A stretch of DNA of 64,000 bases from Ichthyophis bannanicus (GCA_033557465.1 CM066047.1:3038001-3102000); one strand, 5' to 3'; positions 44,926-55,913 are shown, counted from the stretch's first letter. The notes: generated by a model from the sequence alone, not told the origin. A program made the numbers and translations.

Positions 44926-46350
44926 CTAAAATGCTTGTATGCAAATGCTAGAAGTCTAAAAAATAAGATGGGAGAGTTAGAATATATAGCACTAAATGAG
45001 AGGTTAGATATGATTGGAATATCAGAGACATGGTGGAAGGAGGACAACCAGTGGGACACTGTGATACCTGGGTACAAACTATATCATAATGATAGAGCTG
45101 ATCAAATTGGTGGAGGGGTTGCACTCTGTTAGAGAGGGCATTGAGTCAGAAAGGATTAAAGTTTTGCATGAAACAAAATTTGCTGTAGGATCTCTATGAA
45201 TTGAAATTCCATGTAAAAAGGGGAAGGCGATGGCAGTGGGGGTGTAGTATCCGATCACCTGGCCAGAATGAACAAATGGATGATGAAATGCTCAAAGAAA
45301 TCAAGGAAGCTAACAACAGTTACAGCGCAGTAATAATAATGGGTGATTTCAATTACCCCGGTATCGACTGGGTCAGTGTCACGGCAAGGCATGCTAGGGA
45401 GATAAAGTTCCTAGATAAATGACTGCTTCTCTGAGCAGCTGGTTCATGAACCGACCAGAGGGGAAGCCATATTAGACCTAGTCCTTAGTGGAACACCAGA
45501 TCTAGTGCAAGAGATAAGTGTGTGAGGGCCACTTGGCAACAGTGATCATAGCATGATCGCATTTGGTTTAATTTATTGAGGAGGGATAGTAAGGAAATCC
45601 ACAGTACTACCTTTTAACTTTCGAAAGGGAGACTATGATAAAATGAGGAAAATAGTTAAGAAAAACTAAAAGGAGCAGTTGCAAAGGTTAAAGACTTACA
45701 TCAAGCTTGGGTGTTGTTGATAGCAGAGAGACTGAATGAATTCTTTGCTTCGGTCTTTACTGAGGAAGATGTAGGGATGTTACCCATGACTGAAGTGGTA
45801 TTTAAAGGTGCGGAAGAATTGAAGGAAATATCGATACATTGGGAAGATGTATTACAACTATTAGATAAACTGAAGAGAAGCAAATCACCTGGGCTGGATG
45901 TTATACATCCAAGGGTGTTGAAAGTCTTTAAATTAATGAACAGAGTGGAATGGGTAAACGTAGAACGATTGTTTACGTTACAGAATATAGAAAGACTAGG
46001 GGACATGCAATGAAGCTACAAGGTAAACTATTTAAGACTAATAAAAGAAAATATTTTTTCACTCAACGTGTAATCAAACTCTGGAATTTGTTACCGGAGG
46101 ATGTAGTAAAGGCTGTTAGTGTAGCTGGGTTTAAAAAAGGTTTGGACAAGTTCCTGGAGGAAAGGTCCATAAACTATTATTAAGAAGGGACCCAGGATAT
46201 CAATGCTTGACCCAGTACAAGCATTGTGGAACCTGTGTCTTTTGGGGAAACTGCTAGGTACGTATGACCTAGACTGGCCACTGTTGGAAACAGGATACTG
46301 GGCTTGATGGACCTTGGTCTGACCCAGTATGGCATATCTTATGTTCTCTT
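44926..46350 (+). mobile_element. CR1-A LINE with two internal deletions
   Basis: Starts in the endonuclease (YANARSLKNKMGELEYIAL), runs to about 45718, then skips directly to RLNEFFASVFTEEDVGML in the linker, and at about 45922 skips from HPRVLKV straight to KLMNRVEWVNVERLF near the C-terminus. Compared with the copy at 56345, roughly 0.37 kb and 1.16 kb are missing, including all RT catalytic motifs. The 3' UTR and ttatgttc tail are present (to about 46346). Confidence 0.88.
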
Positions 46351-46600
46351 TTCAAATCCAGGCTGAAAACTCACCTCGTTGCTGCTGCTTTTGGATCTTG
46401 ACTCACCTGATGTTTGTGTTTCCTTACTATTCCCCTAAGCTGTATCCTATGTCTACAGCTACTCTGTTGTCTGTCTCTATTAGATTGTAAGCTCCGATAA
46501 GCAGGGACCGTCTGTTCCATGTGTCTGTAAAGCACTGCGTATGCCTTGTAGCACTATATAAATGTTCAGTTGTAGTACTATATAAGCTATTTTGTTGGCG
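46351..46600 (+). repeat. L2-type 3' UTR module
   Basis: Contains attagattgtaagctccgataagcagggac ... gtaaagcactgcgtatgccttgtagcactatataaatg, the same module as 35430-35560. It may be the tail of a LINE or a SINE that uses it; it directly follows the CR1. Confidence 0.65.
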
Positions 46601-47304
46601 TTCTTTTCATAGGGGATGCTGGGTATTGCAATGCAACTTTGGGGAGGGGAAACAACTTCACATTTCTGTATATTATAGAAGCCATTATATATTTATGCTG
46701 TTATACTATTATATATTGTGCCATTGTCAAGATGTTTTCTTTCTTTTTAATGCATAAGCGATGCTTGATATGGTTGATGACTCCTCTGCTTTTGTTGTGC
46801 ACACCTATGGTGTGTTGTGGAGCGCACGTTTGGGTTCCTCAAGAGTCACTTCCAATGTCTGGACCATTCTGGGGGGGCATTGCAATATGCATCTGAAAAA
46901 GATGGGGACATGGTTGCAGTGTGCTGTATGCCACACAACATTGTCTTGAAACACTGAATGTTATGTGAAATAGCTCCTGATTTGCCTCCGGAACCTTGCA
47001 TCAGTGTCCCTGCTCGATGTGATGCAGTGAAGGGTAATCAGATACCGAGAAGACTTACAGAGAACTACTTTTCATGACTTACATTTCATGTTAGCATTTC
47101 TTGTTATTCCTACATGTTGTTCCTTAATACATGTTTTTTTGGGTGAGAATACTGTTGATTGTAATTGGGGTGGGTGCCATCAGGCTGTTACTGACTTCTG
47201 TTTTTGTTTCTGGTACGGCGGGGGGGGGGGGATGGCTCGCATCGTGCGGGTATACATAGTGCTGTAAAGACACATGTAAAAGACAGTCCCTGCTTATCAG
47301 CGCT
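46601..47304. other. Unassigned, partly similar to 41540-41640
   Basis: 46630-46720 (gggaggggaaacaacttcacatttctgtata ... tatat) resembles 41560-41640 after the Harbinger pseudogene, so it may be a second Harbinger-element fragment. 47155-47235 has a G11 run. No supported ORF. Confidence 0.4.
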
Positions 47305-48075
47305 TACATAGTAACATAGTAAATGACGGCAGATAAAGACCAGTATGGTCCATCTAGTCTGCCCAGTAAGATGGCAGGAGTAGGTGCACCTGCCAATCTG
47401 TGCAGGCCACCCCTACCCATGTCTTTGTTTAGGGGTGAACCCACCGCTCCATGTAGGACACCCCTATTTGTTGAGATAGTATATGGGTCCATTTATTTTG
47501 ATTTTATCGTATTGCTGTAAAGGGATCCACTGTGTCTGTCCCATGCCATTTTGAATTCTGTCACTGTATTTGCCCCCAACACTTCCATCGGGAGGGCATT
47601 CCAAGCATCCACCACCTTTTCAGTGAAAAACTATTTCCTGACATTGCTTTTCAATTTACCACCTTGCAGCTTCATGTTATGCCCTCTGGTTTTACAGCTT
47701 CCCCGTCTTTGGAAGAGGTTTGTTTGTTTATTATTTCTCTTTAAGTATTTAAATGTCTGAATCATATCTCCCCTATCCCTCCTCTCCTCCAGAATGTACA
47801 TATTTAGGTCTTCAAGTCTCTTCTCATAAGGCTTCTGACGCAGGCTCCAAATCATTTTGGTCGCCTTCCTTTGAACAGTTTCCGGTCTTTTTACATCCTT
47901 TGCAATATATGTTCTGCAAAACTTAACACCGTATTCCAAGTGAGGCCTCACCAGTGACTTATACAGTGGCATTAGTACCTCTTCCTTTCTGCTGGTAATT
48001 CCTCTTTGTATGCAGCCCAACATCCTCCACAACAGTTGAGGAGATATATCTAGGGGAATGGTAATGAAACACACA
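47305..48075 (-). mobile_element. CR1-D LINE 3' part
   Basis: Minus strand 48074-47631: MLGCIQRGITSRKEEVLMPLY, SLVRPHLEYGVKF, RKATKMIWSLRQKPYEKRL and RRDRGDMIQTFKYLK, a further CR1 subfamily. 3' tail with TACTATGTTACTATG at about 47305-47322 (octamer-like). Confidence 0.8.
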
Positions 48076-48189
48076 GAAGACTAAGCGGATCAGGATACAA
48101 AAGCGCCCTCAAAGAGGTGAGTTTTCAACCTTATACAAAGCAAACAATCCAAGCAAATACCCCCTACCCTCTCTATCTAAAAATTTGTG

Positions 48190-49075
48190 CGATAGGAGGT
48201 GGTGTACTATTGTGGATCAGAAACTGGTTAAAAGATAGAAAACAGAGGGTAGGGCTAAATGGCCAATTTTCCCAATGGAGAAAGGTGAATAGTGGAGTAC
48301 CCCAGGGATCTGTGCTGGGTCTGCTGCTTTTTAACATATACATAAATGACCTGGAAATGGGAATAATGAGTGAGGTAATCAAATTTGCAGATGACACAAA
48401 ATTATTCGAAGTTGTTAAAACACAAGACGATTCTGAAAAATTGCAAGAGGACCTTGATAAATTGGAAGACTTAACATTCAAATGGCAGAGGAAATTTAAT
48501 GTGGAGAAGTGCAGTTATGCACCTAGGGAAGTACAACCCAAACTATGGTTACACGATGCAAGGTTCCACATTAGGAACCACCACCCAGTAAAAAGATTTA
48601 GGTGTCATCATTGATAACATGTCGAAACCCTCTGCCCAGTGTTCAGCGGTGGCCAAGAGAGCAAATAAAATGCTAGGTATCATAAGGAAAGGAATGGAAA
48701 ACAAAACAAAGGATATTATAATGCCTCTGTATCGTTCCATGGTGAGACCGCACCTTGAATATTGTGTGCAATTCTGGTTGCCGTATCTTAAAAAGGATAT
48801 AGTGGAATTAGACAAGGTACAGAGGAGAGCCACCAAAATGGTAAAGGGGATGGAAGGGTACCCCTATGAGAAAGGCTTAAAAGGTTAGGGATCTTCAATT
48901 TGGAAAAGAGACGGCTGAGGGGAGATATGATAGAAGTCTATAAATTAATGAATGGAGTGGAACAGGTAAACATTGATAGGTTGTTTACTTCATCAAAAAG
49001 ATGAAAGACTAGGAGACACACAATGAAGCTACAGTGTAACCCATTTAAGACTAATAAGTGAAAATAATTTTTTAC
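48190..49075 (+). mobile_element. CR1-A LINE, part before the half-L1 insertion
   Basis: Starts at GGGVLLWIRNWLKDRKQRV in RT, has SGVPQGSVLG and FADDTKLFEVV, then frame breaks at about 48515, and continues to VKGMEGYPYE and the KLMNGVEQVNIDRLF stretch. At 49063-49075 the target duplication AATAATTTTTTAC is reached; the same CR1 goes on at 50657. Confidence 0.86.
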
Positions 49076-50656
49076 AAATAAAGGAGACGATCCAAGATGG
49101 CGTTGGAGTAAGATGCCGACAGTGTTGGTCCTGGTCCGGTATCTGAGCGTATCGTTCTGATGGGGAGGAAAAGGAAACAGCTTGCCCAGAAGTCCTCGGA
49201 GGCGTCTTCCTCGGCTGGTCAGCTCGTTCAGACTTCGATAACCGGATTCTGTGCCCCCGCCGGCAGTATGGCTTCGAGGGATCCGCCGTTGTTGCAGGCG
49301 GATCTCAGCGTGGAAGGGGTCCTTCTGAGCCCTGTTCAGGCGTCCCCAGCTCAACCGGGAGGCCCTCTCACGGTGTTGCAGACGAGTGAGGCTTCCCCGA
49401 TGTGTGCAGTCGCTGGGTCTGCTGAGGGCTCCCGTGGGAAGGATTTGGCAGCAGTTGGAGCCGTAGGGGGTCGAGCAGGAGTGTCTCCTTCCGGCGGTTC
49501 CTCGGGGGTAGAGTTTGGTGGAAGTAGCTCCCCCCGCATTGTGGCTTCCCGGTTGCCTGGGAGTGTGTTTAAACCGGCGCTAGTAACATTGGATAGCTTG
49601 TGGGAAGCTATCTCTACCCTCCAGCAGTCCTTCTTACCGTTTGTGGGTTCTGTATCTCAGGATTTGTCTGAAGTCAAAGCGCAGTGCTCCTCTCTGGAAA
49701 CGGAGGCTACTATTCATGCTACGAAAATTCTGCAGGTGGAATCTAAGGTGGAGGAGTTGCAGGCCCTCGGTGTAGTGAATTCAAGGGACCGGTTGATTCA
49801 GGCAAGAAAAATTGAATTTCTTGATAATCAGCTGAGGAGAAATAACTTAAGATTTCTGAATTTCCCGAGGTCTCCCTTGCTCGCACCGTTGGACTTGGTC
49901 CGTAAGTACTTTTTGGAAGTTTTACAGATGCCCGAGGCTTCGCTACCCCCTCTGGCAAGGGCTCAATATGTGTCTATTGCCTCTGTAGATCTGCCTGGTC
50001 AGCAGGGCACTGCTGCAGGGCCAGTATCTTCTACATTGAATTTGACTGAATTTCTTGAAAGCTCGCTGGAGGTGGTGACAAGTCGGGCTACTCTTGTGGT
50101 TAATTTTGCCTTCGAATCAGATAGGAATGCTGTGTTAAAATTGTATTTCCTAAAAATGTCTCAATCTCAATTTATGGGCGCAAAAATACATATTTTTCCT
50201 GATCTTTCTCGAGACACCCAGAAAAGGAGGCGAGACTTTCTGGCTTTACGCCAGAGAGCCCTCTCTCTGGGAGCTCAATTTAAACTAAGATATCCGTGTA
50301 AATGTGTGATTTTGTATTGTGCTAAACAATATTTGTTTTTTGATGCCTTACAATTGTTGCAATTTATACAAAGTAGGGAAGGAGGGATAGAGGGGACTCC
50401 CATATCGGCCGCCATATAATGATATCAATGCTCCTGTGATTATCTGTTAAGTAACTTAGTTTCTAAGTATGATTTTTTTTCTTTTTTCTTGGATCTTATA
50501 GTGGTTTTATGGTGGTCTAGAATTATTATAATATATTTCTTTGGGTGTGATTTTCATGGAGATATTTTTGTCTCTTTATGTTATCTGTATTTCGCTTCAG
50601 ATTGTATTCTGGACTTTGTTTGTAATAATTAAAAATTTAAATAAAAAAAAAATAAT
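49076..50656 (+). mobile_element. L1-like element with ORF1 only (half-L1)
   Basis: Bounded by a 13-bp duplication AATAATTTTTTAC (49063-49075 and 50657-50669). It starts with a leader containing CCAAGATGGCG, carries one ORF (49160-50419), then a 235-bp 3' UTR ending in an A-rich tail (aaataaaaaaaaaataat). The structure is that of a target-primed L1-type insertion, but no endonuclease or RT follows ORF1. Mammalian HAL1 elements have this plan; here it is in what looks like an amphibian. Confidence 0.85.
49160..50419 (+). CDS. L1-type ORF1 protein
   Basis: An intact 419-codon frame. The first 130 residues are Ser/Gly/Ala-rich and disordered, starting with a basic MGRKRKQLAQKS. Residues about 145-225 look coiled-coil (DSLWEAISTLQQ ... 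SLETEATIHATKILQVESKV). After that come RRNNLRFLNFP, TSRATLVVNFAFESDRNAV (RRM core) and DLSRDTQKRRRDFLALRQRA with FKLRYPCKCVILY (C-terminal domain). This order, coiled coil, RRM, CTD, is that of LINE-1 ORF1p, an RNA-binding trimeric chaperone that coats the element RNA. In L1 it acts with an ORF2 enzyme, which here must be supplied in trans. It is the only clearly intact transposon ORF of good length in the window apart from RT fragments, suggesting recent activity. The start codon fits the leader and gives a normal length. Confidence 0.88.
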   Translation: MGRKRKQLAQKSSEASSSAGQLVQTSITGFCAPAGSMASRDPPLLQADLSVEGVLLSPVQASPAQPGGPLTVLQTSEASPMCAVAGSAEGSRGKDLAAVGAVGGRAGVSPSGGSSGVEFGGSSSPRIVASRLPGSVFKPALVTLDSLWEAISTLQQSFLPFVGSVSQDLSEVKAQCSSLETEATIHATKILQVESKVEELQALGVVNSRDRLIQARKIEFLDNQLRRNNLRFLNFPRSPLLAPLDLVRKYFLEVLQMPEASLPPLARAQYVSIASVDLPGQQGTAAGPVSSTLNLTEFLESSLEVVTSRATLVVNFAFESDRNAVLKLYFLKMSQSQFMGAKIHIFPDLSRDTQKRRRDFLALRQRALSLGAQFKLRYPCKCVILYCAKQYLFFDALQLLQFIQSREGGIEGTPISAAI

Positions 50657-50975
50657 AATAATTTTTTACTCCATGTGTAATCAAACTCTGGAATTCGTTA
50701 TCGGAAGATATAGTAAAAGCTGTTAGTGTAGCTGGGTTTATAAAAGGTTTGGACAAGTTCCTGGAGGAAAGCTCCATAAACTATTGTTAAAGAGGTTTCA
50801 GGAAATCCACTGTTGCCCCAAGACAAGCATTGTGGAACCTGTGTGCCTTTTTGGGAACTTGCCAGGTACTTGTGACCTGGATTGTCCACTGTTGGAAACA
50901 GGATATTGAGCTTGATGGACCTTGGTCTGAGCCAGTGTGGCATATTGTATGTTCTTATGTTATGTTCTAAACATA
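50657..50975 (+). mobile_element. CR1-A LINE, remainder after the half-L1 insertion
   Basis: Resumes at the duplicated AATAATTTTTTAC with the CR1 C-terminus (IKLWNSLSEDIVKAVSVAGF-like, [15 protein letters not shown]), the 3' UTR and a ttatgttc tail near 50952-50968. Confidence 0.86.
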
Positions 50976-51480
50976 AAGGATGTAGAAAAGCAGATCTAAG
51001 GCGGGTTATCCACTGACCTCAGATAAAAAGTGGGCAAACTGCAGCAATGGGAGGTAGGCAAAGGGATGTATAAGACAAATCTTATGAAGAATAGCTGGAG
51101 ACATTCCGATTAAATTAACAACCCATCCCCCACCCCTAAATCTGATCTGAAATTTTACTGGGAGCCATTTGTAGTGCTGATGACTTTATATGATAAATTT
51201 GTTTGACACATTCCTGTCTCAATCCATCCTAATAGAGATAAGGAAATGGAACAGCCCTTTCCTAATGTTCACATCCTGTAATCCTCTTTGTTGTTTTCAT
51301 GCACCGTGTGTGTTCTGGTCCCCCTGTCCACGTACCTTTATATGCACGCAGAATCTAGACGTTCACCAGGATGTGGGGTGACATGCACACCTGCAAAACA
51401 AAATGGCTGATGCTGGATTACAGCAGGTGCACATACAGGAGGGAGGCCAGCAGCACATTGAGTTAATGAAAAGCGCTTCT
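50976..51480. other. Unassigned sequence
   Basis: No LINE or ORF recognised. Contains acctttatatgcacgcag and other single-copy-looking stretches. Confidence 0.45.
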
Positions 51481-51509
51481 TCCTCAGGCTGGGGAAGAGG
51501 CACAATTAT

Positions 51510-53054
51510 AAAATGATGAGGCGGGCATGGTGGAGATCCGCGCCGCCTTTAATGAAGAAGCGGTGTTCCCGAGAGAGGTGAGTGCAGCAGTGTCTCTTTT
51601 TTTGGGGCTGTGCTTTCCACACCTTGAAACCTATATGACCTCCATTTTTACAGGTGACATCAGATGATGATGAAATCAAAGTAGCAGCCGTTCATCCTTC
51701 TACCCTTCCCTCTAAAAGCAGCAGCAGTCAGCACAGGGCCCCTTGTGTCAGTGTGTTGAGTCAGTGGATGGGGGTCTCGTTGGCCTTTCACTGTGACTTA
51801 TGCCGAGTAGTGGCAGTCACCAGTCAGCATGTGATCTGTGAGCTGGCAACATTCATAGGTCTTTCCTGTTACTAGAAAGCCATGTTGATCACTAGATATG
51901 GGATAAAAGTTTAAAAAGCACTGGTGGTAGAAGCTGCTTACAGACCCCCAGTACTCAGTCTGACAGAAAGCTTCAGGTGAGGACAATGTTCACAGGTTTA
52001 CATGCTGACCGGTCACTGCCAGTTTGTCTTTATCTTTATTCCATCACTTGATAGACCGCTTTGTCAAAAACATTAAGCGGTTTACAATAAAACAAAGGTC
52101 AAGCGCCACAAATCATAGAAAAGAACACCATAAATAACAGGAAAGAGGAAGAAAAAGGATAGAATAAAAACAATTAAAACCAAAAACCCGACCAGTACTC
52201 CGGGGGTCAGACACAAATAGACAAATCCGAAGGACAAAACAAAAGAAAAACAAAACAAGAGACAAACCCAATAATAAAACCACGAATGGACCAATTGAGA
52301 ACTTCAAGGAGGGACATCGGGAGGTAAATCAAAGGCTAATTGGAACAGGTGGGTTTTGAGTAGTGTCTTAAATTGAGGATAGGAAGGTTCTAAACGGAGG
52401 GAAGATGGTAATGCATTCCACAATACAGGACTGAGAAAAAAGAAGGCTGAATGACGAGTTTGTTCCAGATGTGCCTGTGATGGGGAAGGTAGGGACAAAC
52501 GATTTGCATGTAAAGAGCGGAGCTGGCGATATGGAATATGAAGGGAGATAAGGTCTGCAAGGTAAAGAGGATTATTAGTATGAATAGCACAGTGCGTCAA
52601 AATGAGAAATTTATAATGGAAGCGAAAGCGGAGAGGCAACCAGTGTAGATGAAGAATGGGGGTGATGTGATCAAAGCGATGGGCAAATGTGATGAGACGG
52701 GCTGCAGTGTTTTGAATAAGTTGTACACGTTGAAGCTGGTAATTTGGAAGGTTAGCGAAGACAACATTACAGTAGTCAAGCCTGCTGGTAACCAGGGCCA
52801 AAACAAGGGTAATCAAGGAACCTTGAAAAGGCCAGAAAAAAGGGGAAATGACCATGTTTCTGTGACCCCACCCCTGCTGATGACTGGTCTAGAGCTCGGT
52901 TGGGGCAGGGTTGGTTTGGTCTGCATGTGCCGCTGCTGATAGAAATGTTATGGTCTTGTCTTTCAGGTGCCGGACCTCAAGAAGAAGACCCGTGAGCTGC
53001 GCAGGAACCACTGCTTCCTGGAGTGGGTGTGACACATGTGGGAGATCTCACCAG
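51510..53054 (+). other. Three possible exons of an unidentified gene
   Basis: Exon-like blocks with good splice sites. (a) About 51519-51579: MVEIRAAFNEEAVFPRE, ending GAGAG followed by gtgagtg. (b) From 51656, after an acceptor tttttacag: VTSDDDEIKVAAVHPSTLPS and SKSSSSQHR; its donor was not located. (c) 52966-53054: acceptor tgtctttcag, then VPDLKKKTRELRRNHCFLEW, ending accag and gtaggc, but with an in-frame TGA shortly after. All are on the plus strand, opposite to SYT9. I do not recognise the protein. An L2 LINE lies between (b) and (c). These could be chance pseudo-exons or part of a nested gene or processed remnant. Confidence 0.3.
52040..52860 (-). mobile_element. L2a LINE 3' fragment
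   Basis: Minus-strand open frame 52855-52304 of 183 codons: VTSRLDYCNVVFANLPNYQL, IQNTAARLITFAHRFDHI, LHLHWLPLRFRFHYKFLILT and LWNALPSSLRLEPSYPQF. The 3' UTR follows to about 52040 (aaccgcttaatgtttttgac). Confidence 0.83.
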
Positions 53055-53569
53055 GTAGGCATCATAAGTTGGGGGCTGTTGTACTCTGTCCACTTTCTAC
53101 CTTGCACACTTCTGTGCCTGGATGATGTGCTTCTCCTTTCGTTTGACAGAGTCCAGCCCAAAGAATGAGAAGAATGATGCTCGGCCCCCACACTGCCCAT
53201 ACCCACCTCCATGGGCCCAGCAGCCGCAGCCACACCCCTGCCTCTGATTTCTCTTCCCCATCCCTGCCTCTGATTTCTCTTCCCCATCCCCTGCCCTTGA
53301 TTTCTCTTTCCCACCCCCTGCCCTTGATTTCTCTTTCCCACCCCCACAGCTCCCCCACCCACCCCTACAGATGGTCCTTATATTTTATACATCCCTTGCC
53401 CCCACAATCTAAGAGGAAGGGGATATGAGGGTGCCGCATGTAGTGTCATCCCCTTCTGGGATGCAACCAGCTCTTGAGGAACAGGAGGGTGGTCCACAGC
53501 ATGCTGGCAGACATCTGGTGAGGTTAGGTACCATGGGCAATATGCATCCACTCCCTTCCAGTCCCATTC
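53055..53569. other. C-rich and unassigned sequence
   Basis: 53240-53350 contains a short tandem repeat of ccctgcccttgatttctctttcccac type (four to five copies). Otherwise nothing recognised. Confidence 0.6.
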
Positions 53570-53990
53570 TCCCATCCACTCGAATCAGCCCATTTGTAGC
53601 CCTAGCCCCCAGTTTTCTTCCAAGGCCAGCAGCTCTATCCTCCCCTCCCCACCATCAGCCCATTTCCAGTTGAAGCCCCCTCAATCAGCTCACTTCCAGT
53701 GCTAGTCTCCCCTCAACCCCATTACCAGTGCTAGGCTCCCCTAATCAGCCCATTACTAGTCCTACCCCCCCCCCCATCAGTCCATTTCCAGTCCTAACCT
53801 CCCTGATCAGCTCATTTCCAATGCTAGTCCCCCATCAGTCCATTACCAGTCCCAACCCCTCCCCCCCCCATTGATCAGTGCATTCCCAGTCCTAGCTTTC
53901 CCTAATCAACCCATTACCAGTCCTAGCCCCCCCGATCTACCCATTACCAGTGCTAGCCCCCCCATCAGCCCATTATAATCCTAACCTGCA
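53570..53990 (-). repeat. Minisatellite, reverse orientation of the 11.9-kb array
   Basis: Irregular copies of tcagcccatttccagtcctagccccc, which is the reverse complement of the 11892-12480 unit. Variation is again mainly in the C-run length. Confidence 0.88.
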
Positions 53991-54110
53991 TTGTCTCTCC
54001 CCTCTGTCCAAAATATCCCATCTGTCCAGTATGTCCCCCTGTCTCTCCCTTTTGTCCATGTCAGCCACCCTCCCTCCCCTCTCCCTATATCTGCCTGCTA
54101 CTGCCCTGTT

Positions 54111-54501
54111 CTGCAGCCACGGTTCCCTGTCTCTTAGGGAACCGTGGCCGTGCTGGTAAAGCTGTTGCGGAGCCTTCCTGTCTCTCGACGGGCTCCATGC
54201 AGCATTGTCCCGCCTCCAAAGGAACTTGTTTACCTCTTCCTTTGGAGGCGGGACAATGCAGTGTGGAGCCCGTCGAGAGGCAGGAAGGCTCTGCAACATT
54301 TTTACAGGCACTTTGCTGTTCCCTGAGAGGCAGGGAGCCGCGGCTGCAGAAGAAGGCAGGTGGTGAGTTTGCCGCTGCCAAGAAGTGGACTCGGCAGCAA
54401 CTTGTGTGATTCTTTTTTTTTTTTAACTGGAGTGAGGCGACCCCTGATAATTCCTGTGGTGACCCCCGTGGGGGTTGCGACCCACAAGTTGAGAACCACT
54501 G
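54111..54501. mobile_element. hAT-type element end with a 114-bp-arm palindrome
   Basis: 54111-54224 and 54237-54349 form an imperfect palindrome, the inner 61 bp of each arm (54164-54224, 54237-54297) being closest. The sequence then runs to GTTGAGAACCACTG at 54501, whose complement CAGTGGTTCTCAAC is the well-known terminal sequence of Charlie-type hAT elements. The opposite terminus was not found upstream, so only one end is present or the left end has been lost. Confidence 0.7.
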
Positions 54502-55366
54502 AGCTAGAGATTTGGAGCAATTCGAAACAGGTTTAAATGCCAAAGGGTAAAAGCATTGCTGCAGATGTGTCCTAAACATGAAATACACTGACAGACCACC
54601 CAGAACCTGTGAAATCTGTGCTGCCTCTTGTGAATATTTTCTACTTTTTATATCTGTCAACGGCACTTAAGGCTTCTAAAATTCACTCACAAATGTACAA
54701 ATTTGGGACAGATAAGTTATTGTTATCCTTCCAAAATTCATCCATTTAGTTAAAGGAAGGTCAGTGATATTCCAGAACTGGGGCCTAAATTTATCCTATA
54801 GCAGGTATTCCAATAAATTTGTCCATTTACAGGAATTGCACAAAGAACTTATCCATTTAAAGCTAGAACTCTTATCTGTTTAAGTTTAGGTCACATTTAG
54901 TATTCTTACCTGAAGGGCCGGTGCAAGGATGAGACACGCTCCAGATGACCCTAATTCCTGATGCCCCTACTCCCACCCCTATGTATTCACTAACAGCACT
55001 AGAGATTTAAAGTTATTGTGGCAACTGCAGACCCTGAAGAGGGAAAACAGAGGTGGAAATAGGGCACCCAGTGACCACTGGTGCTCTAGGCAACAGCTTA
55101 GTTCGCGTAATGGTAGCGTCAATCCTGCCTACCTGAATGGCAATATTGTGTCTAGAGAGAAGTGGAAAAATCACTGCTTATCCTTATGCAATGACTGTCC
55201 TTTTCAATATTGTCCCCAGAAAACCTACACTTGAAAATATTTTTAAAAAATTAAAGTTAGATAAAGCATAGACCCTTCTGAAGCATCAATTTTAAGTAGA
55301 TTATTGTCGATTAATTTGATAATCAAATGAAAATATTTTCTTGTAATATAAAAGTGATATACTTAC
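54502..55366. other. Intron-like sequence
   Basis: Lies 3' of the SYT9-like exon on the minus strand. 54720-54900 has tatccatttag/ttatccatttaaag-type patches like the MITE relics elsewhere. No further exon identified. Confidence 0.5.
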
Positions 55367-55913
55367 ATTGGTGACATGGTCAATATCTCTCCAAATGTTA
55401 CTTTCCCTGGGAAAGTCTGCCAAATCTAAAAGATTATCAACTATCACCTGTCCAATCACGTCATGCCTTGAAAATCTATCAAAGTCGTAGATAGAAAAGT
55501 GCAGTTTTCTTGTGGCTAGGTCATTATAGGGAACAGGGAATAAAAAAACTTCATCAAATACTGGATTAAGGGTCTTTCTGTGCACTTTAGTCTGGTGTTT
55601 TGTTTTTCGATCTGGAAGTAAATATATTTTTACATAAGGATCGGAGGTACCAGAAAAATCCTTTGCTGGCAAACTGATAGCTTTGTGAATTGTCACTATC
55701 AGCTGCTCTAAATCACAGTCATACTTAAGGATAAAGTTGAGTTTCCCGCAGGATTTCCCTTTGCATCTCTGGCCATCATCAGTATCCATTGATCTCTGCT
55801 TATACAACTCAGGTTTAATGCGTCCAATCCCAGTCGGCTTTTCCTGCTTTTGAAATTGCTGGATACTGAAGTCTGGGTTAGAAAGATTGAGCTGTCTTCG
55901 GATCGAATTGTGC
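55367..55913 (-). CDS. SYT9: Synaptotagmin C2A exon, best matched by SYT9
   Basis: One internal exon, 547 bp. On the minus strand the acceptor is ttaatttaag at 55914-55923 and the donor is GTAAGT at 55366-55361. It encodes the linker ([14 protein letters not shown]), and the complete first C2 domain: [69 protein letters not shown] and [19 protein letters not shown]. The acidic calcium-binding residues of both loops are present (D in KDFSGTSD and in [10 protein letters not shown]). Synaptotagmins are calcium sensors of vesicle fusion. DCDLEQL and the [11 protein letters not shown] run match SYT9 best among the SYT3/6/9/10 group, from memory. The exon starts with one base of a split codon and ends in phase 0. 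The stop-free frame and clean splice sites argue it is a live gene. The other exons are not seen. Confidence 0.85.

Noticed and set aside
53165..53428. 87-codon plus-strand frame with repeated PLISLPHPLP peptides
   Set aside because: Arises from a short CT-rich tandem repeat at 53240-53350.
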